A DNA stretch of 64,000 nucleotides, from positions 620,001 to 684,000 of the forward strand of contig CAWAMS010000004.1 in assembly GCA_963783245.1 (NCBI GenBank). Reading direction: 5' to 3'. A program made the translations under genes and the position numbers. The DNA is from Bog-473 sp963783245 (GTDB lineage Bacteria; Actinomycetota; Acidimicrobiia; Acidimicrobiales; RAAP-2). The stretch's first letter is position 1. Every line of letters starts with the position of its first letter. Below, one piece after another: positions 47,227 to 57,086 of the stretch. Below the pieces are notes generated by a model. The model did no database searches and was not told where the DNA came from. It worked only from the letters and a program-made list of their open reading frames with translations.

Positions 47227-50101
47227 GTGCCGCCGACCACGCAGGCACCACCGACCGGGCAGCTGAATGCGCAGGGAGACCGCGTCGGCGCGACCTTCCT
47301 CCTCGACGGCATGTCGCTCGCGTTCCGGGCCTATTTCGCCTTGCCGGCGACACTGAGCACGACGAGCGGTGTCGTCACCAACGCCGTGCACGGTTTCGTC
47401 TCCATGGTGCAGTTCATCATCCGGGAGCACCAGCCCGGGTCCTTGGCCGTGGCCTTCGATCTTCCCGGGGAGACGTTCCGCGACGAGATGATCGCCGACT
47501 ACAAGGCCGGCCGGGCCGAGGCGCCCAAGGACCTGCCGCCGCAGTTCGAGATGATCCGCGAGGTCATGCATGCGTTGGCCATCCCCGTCGTCGAGGCACC
47601 GGGCTACGAGGCGGATGACGTCCTGGCGACATTGGCCACCGAGGCCCGCGACCGCGGGTGCGATGTCGTGGTGGTCACGGGCGATCGCGACAGCTTCCAA
47701 CTCATTGAGGATCCCCACATGCGCGTGCTCTACAACCGGCGGGGCGTGAGCGACTATTCGCTCTACGACGAGGCGGGGATCCTCGAGCGCTGCGGCGTGC
47801 CGCCGTCGAAGTACGTGATGCTGGCCGCGCTGCGCGGCGATCCCTCGGACAACCTGCCCGGCATTCCGGGCGTGGGCGAGAAGACGGCGGCCAAGCTCCT
47901 CAATGCCTACGGTGACCTCGACGGTGTTTTCGCCCACGTCGCCGAGCAGACGCCCAAGTTGCGGGAGAACCTGGCCAACAACGAGGAGCTCGCCCGGTCC
48001 AATGCGACCGTGATCCCGCTTGGTGCGCGACGTGCCGCTGGCGGTACACGTCGATCAGCTCCAACTCGGCGGGTGGGACCTGAAGACGGCCGAGGCCGCA
48101 TTCGCCAAGTACGAACTGCGGACGCATTGGCAGCGGGTCGAGGAGCTCCTGGCGGCCGGCGCCCTGGGCGAGGCCGCCGAAGGCAGCGCGGCACCGTCAG
48201 GCTCGGGCACCGTGCTCACCAAGGACGCCAAGGCGAGCCTGGCCACCTTGCGGAGCGGTACCGGGGGCTCCGGCCAGGCCGGCGGACCGGGCCAGGCCGG
48301 TGGACCGGCAGTCCGGCGAGGCCGGTGAGGCCGGAGAGGTGCGGGCCGAGCTGGTCGACTTCGGCGAGGTGCGCGTGCCGACGCAGGCCGGGGCGGCGAC
48401 CGCCGATCTGGCGGCGTTGGCCGGGGGGACCCGCAGCCTGGTCGCCCGCTGGGCCGGCGCCGCCGGCCGCAGCCCGCTGAAGGCTCTGGCGCTGGTCGCC
48501 ACCGAGGGTGGCGGCGACGTCGGCGCGGTGATGCTGCCGGGAGACCTGCTGTCGTCGAAGGAGGTGGCCGAGACGCTCACCGAGGCGATGGCCGGGTCCG
48601 ATGGTGGGCCACCAGGTCAAAGAAGTGATGCGGTCGCTGCTCCCGCTCGGGATCGATTGCACCGGGTTGATCATGGACACCGGTGTGGCCGCCTACCTGC
48701 TCGATGCCTCGACGGGGGAGTACGAGCTGTCCGATCTGCGGGGCGACGACGGCCAGCTGCAGCTGAGCATGGGCGACCCTGATCCGGAGCTCCTCGACGA
48801 GGCCCAGACGATGGTGGCCGAAGGGCGCGACGTGGCCGATCTGGCGGCGAGCTTCCGCCAGCAGATCGACGCCCTCGACATGGGCCTCCTCCACGACGCC
48901 ATCGAGACGCCCCTGGTCCGGGTCCTGGCCAAAATGGAAGTGGCCGGCATCGGCATCGATCGGGTCGAGCTGACCAAGATCAGCGACGAGCTGAAGACCT
49001 CGGCGGCCGGGCTGCAGGCCACGGTGCAGGAGTTGGCCGGGCACGAGTTCAACGTGAACTCGACCCAACAGCTGCGGACCGTGCTCTACGACGAGCTCGG
49101 ACTGAAGCCGGGCAAGAAGACCAAGACCGGCTACTCGACCGACGCCCAGACCCTCGAGAGCCTGCGCGGCGAGCACCCGATCATCGACGCGCTGTTGTCC
49201 TACCGCGAAGTGGAGAAGCTGCGGTCGACCTACGGCGAGAACCTGCTGGCCGAAGTGGCCGACGACGGCAGGATCCACGCCTCGTTCCGCCAGACGGTGG
49301 CACGGACGGGGCGCATCTCCTCCGATCGTCCGAACCTGCACAACATCCCGGTGCGCAGCGAGCTCGGGAAGCAGTTCCGCCGGGCCTTCGTGCCGGCCGA
49401 GGGATACTCGTTCCTGGTGGCCGACTACGACCAGGTCGAGTTGCGCGTGATCGCCCATCTCTCCGGCGACGCCGGGCTGATCGAGGCGATGACCTCGGGG
49501 TCCGACGTGCACCGGGTCGTTGCGTCGGGCGTGTACCGGGTGCCGCCCGAAGAGGTCACGCACACCCAGCGCGAGTTCTCCAAAATGGTCTCCTACGGGC
49601 TGGCCTACGGGATGGAGGCCTACGGGCTGAGCCAGCGACTCGGCGTGCCGGTGGAAGAGGCGGCCGCCATCATGGAGAGCTACTTCGGCGCCTTCCCGAG
49701 CGTCAAGGCAGTACATGGACGAGACCGTGGCCGAGGCGCGGGTGCGTGGCGGCGACCTGCACCGAGTTCGGCCGGTTGCGCCCGTTGCCCGATCTGAGCT
49801 CGTCCAACTACCGAGTCCGGCTGGCCGCGGAACGGCAGGCCATGAACGCCGGGATCCAGGGCCTCGCGGCCGATATCTTCAAGCTGGCACTGGTCCGGCT
49901 CGACCGGTCGCTCGAGGAGGCGGAGCTGGGCAGCCGGCTCGTGCTCCAGGTCCACGACGAGGTGATCGTCGAGGTGGCGGCCGGGGAGGAAGCCGAGGCG
50001 AGCCGCCTCACCGAGGATGCCCTGACCGGCGCGGCCGACCTGAAGGTCCCCCTCACCATCTCCTGGCGATGGGTCCCAGCTGGGCGGCCGCCAAGGGTTG
50101 A
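47227..50101 (+). CDS. polA: DNA polymerase I (frames broken)
   Basis: Replication and repair polymerase, about 957 residues after repair. The 5'-3' exonuclease domain runs from FLLDGMSLAFRAYFAL through YEADDVLATLA, VTGDRDSFQLI and LPGIPGVGEKTAAKLL. The 3'-5' exonuclease-like middle is degenerate, as usual in actinobacteria. The polymerase domain has RTGRISSDRPNLHNIPVR, motif A VADYDQVELRVIAHLSGD, motif B REFSKMVSYGLAYGM and motif C LVLQVHDEVIVEV. Net +1 shifts near 48018, 48309, 48600, 49712 and 49745; net -1 near 50071. The broken state in an essential-type gene supports sequence error. GTG 47227 directly follows the pdtaR stop. Confidence 0.93.
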
Positions 50102-50118
50102 GCGGCCGACGGGCTGAG

Positions 50119-50141
50119 GGCCGAGAGCTCGCTCTCTGGCC
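50119..50141 (+). terminator. Hairpin downstream of polA
   Basis: GGCCGAGAG pairs with CTCTC-T-GGCC around a CTCG loop, with one bulged T. It starts 18 bases after the polA stop. No T-tract follows, so termination efficiency is doubtful. It could also be part of the rpsA leader. Confidence 0.35.
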
Positions 50142-50233
50142 TGGTATTCTGTATCGCCCAGCTGGCACCGGCAGCCGGGCTCCTATTGGACTCACACCGA
50201 CCCCGGCGCGGTCACCTGATTGCGAGCTTCTTG

Positions 50234-51751
50234 ATGTCCGACGTACGCACCCCCCTCCTCTCCCTCGACAACATGGGAACGTTCGACGCTGAGGGGAACT
50301 ACACCCCCCGGGTCATCATCGATGACGACCTGGGCGACGCCGATCTCGAACAGGCGATGGGCGACTCCATCATCGAGTTCGAAGATGGAGATGTGATCGA
50401 GGGGACGGTCGTAAAGATCGACCGGGACGAGGTTCTGCTGGACATCGGGTTCAAGTCCGAGGGTGTCATCCCGGCCCGTGAGCTTTCGATCCGCAACGAC
50501 GTCCACCCCGAAGAGATCGTGTCGTTGGGCGATCACATCGAGGCGCTCGTCCTGCAGAAGGAGGACAAGGAGGGGCGGCTCGTTCTCTCCAAGAAGCGTG
50601 CGCAGTACGAGCGGGCATGGACGACGATCGAGAAGAAGAAGAACGACGGCGAAATGGTGTCCGGTCCGGTCATCGAGGTCGTCAAGGGTGGCCTCATCGT
50701 CGACATCGGCTTGCGCGGCTTCCTGCCCGCTTCGCTGGTGGAGCTGCGCCGTGTGCGCGAGTTGCAGCCCTACGTGGGCAAGGTGATCGAGGCCAAGATC
50801 ATCGAGCTCGACCGCAACCGCAACAACGTGGTCCTGTCGCGGCGGGCCTGGCTCGAAGAGGCGCAGAAGGAGCAGCGGGGCGACTTCCTGGCCAACCTCA
50901 AGCCGGGCGAGCGCCGCAAGGGTGTCGTCTCCTCGGTGGTCAACTTCGGTGCCTTCGTCGACCTCGGCGGCATGGACGGACTCGTCCACGTCTCCGAGCT
51001 CAGCTGGAAGCACGTCGACCACCCCTCGTCCGTGGTCCAGGTGGGCGACGAGATCGAGGTGGAAGTGCTGGATGTCGACCTGGACAAGGAGCGGATCTCG
51101 CTGTCGCTCAAGTCGACCCAGTCCGATCCGTGGCAGGAATTCGCCGACAGCCACGCCGTCGGACAGCTCGTCTACGGCCGCATCACCAAGCTGGTGCCCT
51201 TCGGCGCGTTCGTCCAGGTGGGCGACGGGATCGAGGGTCTGGTCCACATCTCGGAGATGGCCGTGCACCACGTGGACCTGCCCGAGCAGGTCGTGACGCC
51301 CGGCGAGGAACTGTGGGTCAAGATCATCGACATCGACCTGCAGCGTCGCCGTATCTCGCTGTCGATCAAGCAGGCCGCCGAGGGTGGCGAGGTCTCCGAG
51401 GAGTACCGCGAGGCCTTCGGTGAGCACGCCTACGACGAAGAGGGCAACTACATCGGCTTCGACTACGCCGAGGGCGAGTTCATGCCCGAGACCGAGGCGC
51501 AGGCGGCGTGGGCCGACTTCGCCGAAGAGCTCGGCACTCCGGTGGTCGTGCCCGAGTCATTGGCGGGTGCGGTCGACGGCGTGGGTGGCGTGGGTGGCGT
51601 GGCTCCCGACGCCGGGGCCGAGGCCGGGGGCCGGGGCCTGACGGCCGGGGCTGATACCGGGGCCGCGGCTGATGCCGGGCCGCGCCGGCCGCCGAGGCCG
51701 CGCCGGTCCGCCGAGGTCACCGATGCCGTCGAGGCGGCTCCAGAAGCTTGA
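50234..51751 (+). CDS. rpsA: 30S ribosomal protein S1
   Basis: 505 residues in one intact frame. Four S1/OB-fold RNA-binding domains are visible: GDVIEGTVVKIDRDEVLLDIGFKSEGVIP, GEMVSGPVIEVVKGGLIVDIGLRGFLPAS, GERRKGVVSSVVNFGAFVDLGGMDGLVHVSEL and GQLVYGRITKLVPFGAFVQVGDGIEGLVHISEM, each followed by the (K/R)RISLS-type end. The last 60 residues are a low-complexity tail rich in Gly, Ala, Asp and Pro. S1 brings mRNA to the ribosome. ATG 50234 was chosen; ATG 50273 is an alternative. The usual actinobacterial neighbour, coaE, is not present downstream; a convergent VOC gene is. Confidence 0.95.
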   Translation: MSDVRTPLLSLDNMGTFDAEGNYTPRVIIDDDLGDADLEQAMGDSIIEFEDGDVIEGTVVKIDRDEVLLDIGFKSEGVIPARELSIRNDVHPEEIVSLGDHIEALVLQKEDKEGRLVLSKKRAQYERAWTTIEKKKNDGEMVSGPVIEVVKGGLIVDIGLRGFLPASLVELRRVRELQPYVGKVIEAKIIELDRNRNNVVLSRRAWLEEAQKEQRGDFLANLKPGERRKGVVSSVVNFGAFVDLGGMDGLVHVSELSWKHVDHPSSVVQVGDEIEVEVLDVDLDKERISLSLKSTQSDPWQEFADSHAVGQLVYGRITKLVPFGAFVQVGDGIEGLVHISEMAVHHVDLPEQVVTPGEELWVKIIDIDLQRRRISLSIKQAAEGGEVSEEYREAFGEHAYDEEGNYIGFDYAEGEFMPETEAQAAWADFAEELGTPVVVPESLAGAVDGVGGVGGVAPDAGAEAGGRGLTAGADTGAAADAGPRRPPRPRRSAEVTDAVEAAPEA

Positions 51752-51767
51752 CGGACGGCCGCGGGTC

Positions 51768-52226
51768 TCAGCTGACCCGCTGATCGAACTGCACGGTGTT
51801 GCCGTCGGGGTCGCGCACGAACATTGAGCGGACGCGCCCACCCGACGGCTCGCCGTAGGCGGGGGTGTCGACGCCGTCCTTGCTGGGCTCGGTCACGATC
51901 GTCACCCCGGCCGCGCGCGCCCGGCCGGCGATCTCGTCGAGGTTGTCGACCCAGAAGCCGAAGTGGTGCACCCCGATCTGGAAGAGAGGCGTGGGGTCGC
52001 CGTCATAGGGGGTCGTCAAGCCCTGGTCGAGGACGATGAAGGGCTCGTTGGCCCCCTCCTGCTCTCTCAGGTAGACGCCGCGGCGTCGTGTCGTCTTCCC
52101 GTCCATGGTGAACTCCTCGGTCGTGTCGAGGCTCACGTGGAGACCGACGACGTCGGTCCAGAACGGGAGTGACGCATCCATGTCGCGGACGCCGATGGCA
52201 ATGTGGGAGATGTTCTTGACGGGCAT
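51768..52226 (-). CDS. Glyoxalase/VOC superfamily protein
   Basis: 152-residue protein with the vicinal-oxygen-chelate fold: KNISHIAIGVRDMDASLPFWTDVVGLHVS for the first module, and VHHFGFWVDNLDEIAGRARAAGVTIVTEPSKDG for the second, ending VRDPDGNTVQFDQ. Candidate metal ligands are the His of SHIAIG, the His of VHHFGF and possibly the Gln in VQF where Glu is common. The substrate could be a dioxygenase or lyase substrate; the sequence does not say. It is convergent with rpsA, only 16 bases apart, and intact. Confidence 0.82.
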   Translation of the reverse strand: MPVKNISHIAIGVRDMDASLPFWTDVVGLHVSLDTTEEFTMDGKTTRRRGVYLREQEGANEPFIVLDQGLTTPYDGDPTPLFQIGVHHFGFWVDNLDEIAGRARAAGVTIVTEPSKDGVDTPAYGEPSGGRVRSMFVRDPDGNTVQFDQRVS

Positions 52227-52459
52227 GCGGCGAGTGTAGAGAACTCTGTCGCTGGCACGACGGGCGAGCGGACTGGAGGGCCTGCGCTGAGTCGGCGTGC
52301 TGGGTTTGGGGGAGTGGATGGGAGGGGAGGGGGCCGTGCCTGAGGACATCCGGGGCGTCGGTCGTCGAGGGCCGAGGGTCCCCCCGTGTCAGCCCTCCAA
52401 CCCGTCCGCGACCGATGATCAGGAGACAAGCCGTGCGCTGGGGTTGCTCGCCGACTCTC
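52227..52459. other. 233-base spacer without a recognised feature
   Basis: Between the VOC gene start and the ferritin-like gene stop, both on the minus strand. Short open frames exist on both strands but none has a ribosome site or familiar motif. It should contain the VOC promoter. No hairpin of note was found by eye. Confidence 0.4.
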
Positions 52460-52933
52460 TTAGAGCATCTGGTCGCGCATGAACTCGAGCCAGGAGATGT
52501 GTCGTGCGGTGTCCTGGACGACAAGTGCGAGAAGGACGTTCCAGAGTTCGGACTCGTCACTTGGTTCAAGCGTGCTGCTCAGAGCCGCAAGCTCCAGGCG
52601 TTCGTGGTCCTCCCGGGTGATGAGTGTCTCGAGCATGGCGACGGTGCGCTGGCGGACCATGGAGTCGGTGACGTGGGTACCTTGGAGAATCGGCATCCCA
52701 ACTGCTTTGAGGTCGTCCGTCGCGAACACGGTCTCGGCCAGGTCACCGAAAATCATCTGATGGCGTTGCTCGTCGGCCAGGATTAGGCGCGCCAGATATC
52801 GCATGGATGGCGCGGGAAGCTCTTCGCACAGGGCCTGGTAGTCGCCGAGCAGCTCATCTTCCCTCGCGGCGTGGGCGCGAAGATACTTCGACAGCTGTTG
52901 CGCTGCGCTCGCCTTCTGCCCGACCGGAGTCAT
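52460..52933 (-). CDS. Ferritin-like helical protein with ExxH motifs
   Basis: 157-residue all-helical protein. Acidic and His residues are spaced as in diiron four-helix bundles: HAAREDELLGDYQ, ILADEQRHQMIFGDLAETVF (with ExxH), LITREDHERLELAALS and VVQDTARHISWLEFMRDQML. That pattern suggests a ferritin-like or rubrerythrin-like metal site, but I cannot assign a family. It is the last gene of a three-gene minus-strand run (53700 to 52460), 4 bases after its upstream neighbour. The frame is intact. Confidence 0.6.
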   Translation of the reverse strand: MTPVGQKASAAQQLSKYLRAHAAREDELLGDYQALCEELPAPSMRYLARLILADEQRHQMIFGDLAETVFATDDLKAVGMPILQGTHVTDSMVRQRTVAMLETLITREDHERLELAALSSTLEPSDESELWNVLLALVVQDTARHISWLEFMRDQML

Positions 52934-52937
52934 CTCC

Positions 52938-53348
52938 TCAAGAACTCTGCGATGTGTGATCGTGGCGATGGAGCTCGGTGGTGACGGTCTCCACCCATTG
53001 GCGAGCCGTCCAGAAGGGAACGTCGGTCCTCGAGGCCAAATCGAGTTCGAGTGGGACGAGCACGGACGTTTGGAGATCGCACAAGGGGATTCTGTCCGTC
53101 AGTTCGAGGACCAGTTCGGCCAGTTGGGCCCGCGCGATCCACCAGCACCGGGTCAAGAGGCGGTGTCGACCGGGCCGGGACACGGCCTGCGCGAGCATGT
53201 CGCTGCTTCCGTGCGCCAACAGATTGGTCCAAGCCCAGATTGGTACGGCCAGGCCGTCGGCCTCCAATTGATCGGTCAGCGTACCGGTCAAGAAGGCCGC
53301 ACACTCGTCCCCCAACCCATCCTCTCTGCGGTCGCGCCGCCCCCTCAT
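52938..53348 (-). CDS. Hypothetical protein, middle gene of a three-gene cluster
   Basis: 136 residues starting MRGRRDRREDGLGDECAAFLTG. It is rich in Trp, Leu and Arg, with hydrophobic helices such as AVPIWAWTNLLAHGSSDMLAQAV and RCWWIARAQLAELVLELTDRIPL. The end is ETVTTELHRHDHTSQSS, with several His. I recognise no family. ATG 53348 is preceded by AGGAG at good spacing. It begins 4 bases after the coiled-coil gene and ends 4 bases before the ferritin-like gene, so the three are surely co-transcribed. Confidence 0.6.
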   Translation of the reverse strand: MRGRRDRREDGLGDECAAFLTGTLTDQLEADGLAVPIWAWTNLLAHGSSDMLAQAVSRPGRHRLLTRCWWIARAQLAELVLELTDRIPLCDLQTSVLVPLELDLASRTDVPFWTARQWVETVTTELHRHDHTSQSS

Positions 53349-53352
53349 TTGG

Positions 53353-53700
53353 CTACTCCTCCCGGGCGCGCCGTATGGCGGCCTGGGTCTCTTCAAAGGT
53401 CCGGGTGAGATCACCCAAGAGCTTCTCCAGGCTTGTCTTGACCGAGTGCAAGCCGGAGCAGGCATCTCTGCGAGCGTCGGCGAGCTTGGAATGAGCGGCG
53501 AGGTACGCGTTCTGGGTGGCGTCAAGGTTCTTGCGGACCTCGTCTCGCAGGTCCAGATTGGCCAGGTCGAGCTGTACGACGAGCTGGTCGATCCTCGCTC
53601 TCCATTCGTCGAGCGCCCGACCGATGCGTTCGAAGAGGTCCGCCTTCGCCTCCGAAGTCGCCCCGTCGACCTGATCTTCGAGAGATGTGCCCTCTGCCAT
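53353..53700 (-). CDS. Coiled-coil protein, first gene of a three-gene cluster
   Basis: 115-residue protein, almost wholly helical: DLFERIGRALDEWRARIDQLVVQLDLANLDLRDEVRKNLDATQNAYLAAHSKLADARRDA, then HSVKTSLEKLLGDLTRTFEETQAAIRRAREE. Heptad-like spacing suggests a long coiled coil. ATG 53700 is backed by an excellent GGAGGAA site. A longer upstream frame exists, but it has no ribosome site and no homology. It is separated from the MFS gene by 170 bases. Confidence 0.65.
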   Translation of the reverse strand: MAEGTSLEDQVDGATSEAKADLFERIGRALDEWRARIDQLVVQLDLANLDLRDEVRKNLDATQNAYLAAHSKLADARRDACSGLHSVKTSLEKLLGDLTRTFEETQAAIRRAREE

Positions 53701-53870
53701 AGGTTCCTCCTTCAGCTTCCTCTCACCAAACTGAGCCGGTGGGGTGCGACTCACCAGGGCCGAACGTCCCGACTGGCGGGGCCGGACGCAAAATGTCCTC
53801 ACGTTGGGATCAAGAGGTGCAAGCTCGGCGTAGAACCCTTCGGCCCTGATCGACCCAATCACGAGACGGG

Positions 53871-55160
53871 TCATGGCCAGAGGTCTTCAGGCTCCCTCCC
53901 ACGCGTCTCGGGAACGAACCAGAAGAGGCCGGACATAAGGGCGGCAGGAAGAAAGGTGAGAGCCGCAGCAATCCCGAAGCGGTGGCCGACGTCGGCCACA
54001 GCGCCAAATGCCACGAGCCCGGATCCAGCCCCTAAGACGCCCGCTGCTACCCACCATCCCGCGACGGAGGCCCGCACCGACGTCGGAAACAGCTCGGTCA
54101 ACAGCGCTCCCGTGGCGGGGGCAAGCATCGACCCGGCCATGACACCCAAGATGTACCCGACCAATAATGCGGCGCGGGACCCTGCGTAGGTGAGAACGCT
54201 GAACAGTGCCAACGCGATCATCGCGAACGTCGCAGTGGGACGCCGGCCCAGGTGGTCGGCCAGCCACCGGCCGGCCAAAAGGCCTATCAATCCGGCAAGA
54301 CCGGCGCCCACGACCATCGCCGCGGTGACATAACCGGATTGGTGGAGGACGTTCTGTGCGTAAAGGAATACAAAGCTTGTGGCCGGGCCAGTGATGATCG
54401 ACACGGCGAAGGCCAACATGGCCACCACAAGGAGGCGACGGCGAAACGTGGGGCCGACCGCGCCCAACACGGGGAGGGGACGGTCCGTGGCGACTTCGGC
54501 GATCCTGAAACGCTCGGGCTCCTCGATTCGCCTGTAGATAAACGGAACGGCGGCCAATGGCAGCGCCGCCAGGGCGACAATGCCTCTGAATCCAAGCGAG
54601 CTCGAAGCCAGACTGTGGATCACCGCGATAAGTCCCGCACCAATGCCATAGCCGGCGGCCGTGAGGGCGACCGCCGCTGCTCGGTCGTTCGAAGAAGTCT
54701 GTTCAGCGGCTGCAAGCTGGGCAAGCGCGTTCGTCGCACTCAAAAGCGGCCGTCCGCAGGCGAAAATCACCACAAAGGACCAGTACCCCGGGCTGGCAGC
54801 TGAGGCTACGGTGATCGCCAGTCCTAAGGACAAGGTGGCACCGAGCATGGTGCGCCTCCCGAACCGGTCCGCGAGACCCGTGAGCGGAAGGCTCCCCAAC
54901 GACGCCAGCCGGATTATGGCCAACCCGATTCCAAGCTCAGTGCCCGAAAGGCCCGCCTGGTCGGCGATCGTCGCACCGTGGGCCATGCGACCGAAGGCGT
55001 GGGCAACATCACCAAGCGCAGCAACCACGCCGAACTGGCCAAAGCCCGAGGCCAATGCGGCCAGGGCGACGGCGAGACCCGCACGATCGGTCCAACCATG
55101 GAGATGGAGGGGTCGCAATGATCGGCGGGAGCCGTCCGACTCCGATGCGGGCATCACCAC
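53871..55160 (-). CDS. Major facilitator superfamily transporter
   Basis: 429-residue protein in one intact frame with about twelve hydrophobic segments. Typical MFS signatures are LADRFGRRTMLGATL (loop 2-3) and the matching ADHLGRRPTATFAMI in the second half, with PETRGREPEDL near the C-terminus as in sugar or metabolite:proton symporters. GTG 55160 or ATG 55154 starts it. The upstream 42 bases hold the promoter. The substrate cannot be inferred; the layout resembles aromatic-acid or sugar-type carriers. Confidence 0.85.
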   Translation of the reverse strand: MVMPASESDGSRRSLRPLHLHGWTDRAGLAVALAALASGFGQFGVVAALGDVAHAFGRMAHGATIADQAGLSGTELGIGLAIIRLASLGSLPLTGLADRFGRRTMLGATLSLGLAITVASAASPGYWSFVVIFACGRPLLSATNALAQLAAAEQTSSNDRAAAVALTAAGYGIGAGLIAVIHSLASSSLGFRGIVALAALPLAAVPFIYRRIEEPERFRIAEVATDRPLPVLGAVGPTFRRRLLVVAMLAFAVSIITGPATSFVFLYAQNVLHQSGYVTAAMVVGAGLAGLIGLLAGRWLADHLGRRPTATFAMIALALFSVLTYAGSRAALLVGYILGVMAGSMLAPATGALLTELFPTSVRASVAGWWVAAGVLGAGSGLVAFGAVADVGHRFGIAAALTFLPAALMSGLFWFVPETRGREPEDLWP

Positions 55161-55202
55161 AACAGTGACAGGCTCAGTGGCCGCAATCGGTCATATCGCA
55201 TC

Positions 55203-55469
55203 ATGCTGGACGACGTGACGCCGGGCGGCGTGAGATCCGTGGTGCCTCACGGAAACTCGAACGTGACGTCCCATCCCACATCACGTGGATGTTGCGTGTG
55301 CGCGACGAGGCGACAGCTGAATCCGGGCTCACAACGTAATCCGCTCGGTACCGAGGTCCGGGTGTGCGGATCGTGCGCCACGGGCTTTCCTCCTCGCCGG
55401 AGAAGAACGGAGGTGTCCGTGCCCGTGGGATGCCATTGGATGACGTCAGGCGGTGCCACCATCCGATGA
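55203..55469 (+). CDS. Possible small CxxC protein (low confidence)
   Basis: An 88-residue frame with two CxxC pairs: CCVCATRRQL and VCGSCATGFPP, 22 residues apart, with a basic tail. The spacing would suit a zinc ribbon. No ribosome site precedes ATG 55203, and the last 24 bases overlap the convergent gene at 55446. It may be a chance frame. Otherwise the 285 bases between the MFS gene and 55446 hold nothing recognised. Confidence 0.25.
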   Translation: MLDDVTPGGVRSVVPHGNSNVTSHPTSRGCCVCATRRQLNPGSQRNPLGTEVRVCGSCATGFPPRRRRTEVSVPVGCHWMTSGGATIR

Positions 55470-55991
55470 CCGGCGAAGAATCTCGACCGCTTCTCGCTCT
55501 ACGTGCGGCCCGTCCATCTCCTGGAGCGTCCATTCGGTGACCTTGCGCGACGTCCCACCGCGGCGATCACGCCACAGGTCACCCTCCCAGACCTCCACGC
55601 GTCGCGTGTCGACGTTGGCATCAAGCCTGAGGTACGGGTGGCGGTCCTCGCGGGGAGTGCCTTCGATCTCGCCGAGCAGTGACATCCACAACGTGAACCG
55701 GTGAGTGAAGCGTCGGGTCTCGTCCGCGGGTCGTTCGACGATGACACCGCCTCCACCATCAGCGTGCAGTCGTTCGATGACGGCCTCCATGGCCGGCCGG
55801 ACGTCGTCCTCGAAGCGACTTATGAAGTCTCTCGAGAACTCCGAACGGTCCAAAAGCACGCGCTCTGCTTCCTCGGCCCGATGTCGTTCAGCATCGAGCC
55901 AGCTCTGCTCGATCTCATCGATCGCGGCGAGCGGGTCTTCGCTACTCACGGCTCGCGGCAATCTTGATTGGAACACAGGTCGTTTCGCCAT
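55446..55991 (-). CDS. Hypothetical protein (181 aa)
   Basis: Starts MAKRPVFQSRLPRAVSSEDPLAAIDEIEQSWLDAERHR. The first 75 residues are helical and acidic. The rest alternates beta-type stretches such as THRFTLWMSLLGEIEG, HPYLRLDANVDTRRVEVWEGDLWRDRRGG and VTEWTLQEMDGPHVEREAVEIL. No family recognised. ATG 55991 gives the only Met-rich N-terminus; a 226-base spacer separates it from the divergent lipoprotein gene. Frame is intact. Confidence 0.55.
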   Translation of the reverse strand: MAKRPVFQSRLPRAVSSEDPLAAIDEIEQSWLDAERHRAEEAERVLLDRSEFSRDFISRFEDDVRPAMEAVIERLHADGGGGVIVERPADETRRFTHRFTLWMSLLGEIEGTPREDRHPYLRLDANVDTRRVEVWEGDLWRDRRGGTSRKVTEWTLQEMDGPHVEREAVEILRRSSDGGTA

Positions 55992-56217
55992 GGCTGACAG
56001 AGAGGTCTCTGAAGGGAGCCTTCCACGTGAGCACCCTTCCAACAGTAGACCGGTAGCTGACCTCGACCATCGACTATGGCGAGCCGGACCGTCGCGCTCA
56101 CGGCGTGGGCGTGGGGGTCCCACCTCAGCGCGTGCCCGGTCTTCCGTGGGACCTATGGCCCTACCTGCTGAAGCGCTGCTCCGTACAGGCTTGGGGCCAG
56201 AGAAGAAGGAGATGTGG

Positions 56218-57001
56218 GTGCGCAAGGCAATCGTGACGTTGGCCCTGCTGGCAGTCGCCGCCGCGTCTTGTGCGAGCGCACCGACCACCAGTTCGAACAG
56301 TGTGTCTTCGACGACGCGCCCGCCAAGTGCGCTTCATGACCTGACGGGCTTCTTCACCTCCGCCAACGGTATCGACCAGAACCTCAAGGTCGCTGCCGTC
56401 GATGCCAACGGTGCCATCGGGACGACGCAGATCGTTGATCACTCAACAGACGCTTGACACGATTGCCGCCGCCGACCCCGCTTCTGTGACAGACGACATT
56501 CCCGCAGGTCTCCCTGCGGAGGTATTGCTTCCGGTGCTGACCGTCCAAAGCGACCTGGTGTCGCGCTATTACGCCTTTCGAGGTTTCGTCGAAGCTCAGC
56601 CCGGAACCGTTCCGCGGACGAGTCCCACCCCCGGTTCCATGTCCGCCGCCGGCTACCTACTGGCGTGTCTGGGCAACGGGAGCAAGGCGGCCCGCTCGTA
56701 CGCCTCCGATGTAGCGGCTGCCCGGAAGGCGGCATCGGACACGCCACCGCTCACACCGGTCGGTCCCTCCTCGCAGGACGCCGCCGAGCTCGCCATATGG
56801 ATCCATGACATTGTCGAGGCGAATTCGGGGTGCGAATCCTGTGGCGGCTTCCGACTCACCTCTTTGCCAAAGATCACGTGGCACCGCGTCGCGCCCCTTA
56901 CGCCGGGCGGTAATGCGTGGGACGGCGATATCGCCGGCCTGCTCTTCGCCGCCCAGTACACGCCGGGCCAGGGTTGGGCGGTTCAGCTGAATGCCTGTTG
57001 A
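56218..57001 (+). CDS. Predicted lipoprotein of unknown function (one frame break)
   Basis: About 260 residues. The N-terminus RKAIVTLALLAVAAASCASAPTTSS is a type II signal peptide with lipobox AASC. It is followed by a Ser/Thr-rich linker and a helical domain: LPAEVLLPVLTVQSDLVSRYYAFRGFVEA, GYLLACLGNGSKAARSYASDVAAARKAA. Several Cys occur (CESCGG, terminal NAC). GTG 56218 was preferred to ATG 56212 because AAGGAG lies 7 bases upstream. A net +1 shift near 56440 falls in TQIV-ITQQTLDTI. Next gene starts after 85 bases on the same strand. Likely surface exposed. Confidence 0.65.
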
Positions 57002-57086
57002 GCCCACTGAAGCACTTGGCACTACGGCAGGCGAGTTCGCCGTCGAGATTCGCGATCGCGTCGGTGAGCGAGGAGGGGAGCACCCC

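Noticed and set aside
55203..55469. A firm call of a zinc-ribbon protein
   Set aside because: CxxC spacing is suggestive, but there is no ribosome site and the frame overlaps a convergent gene; kept only as a low-confidence feature.
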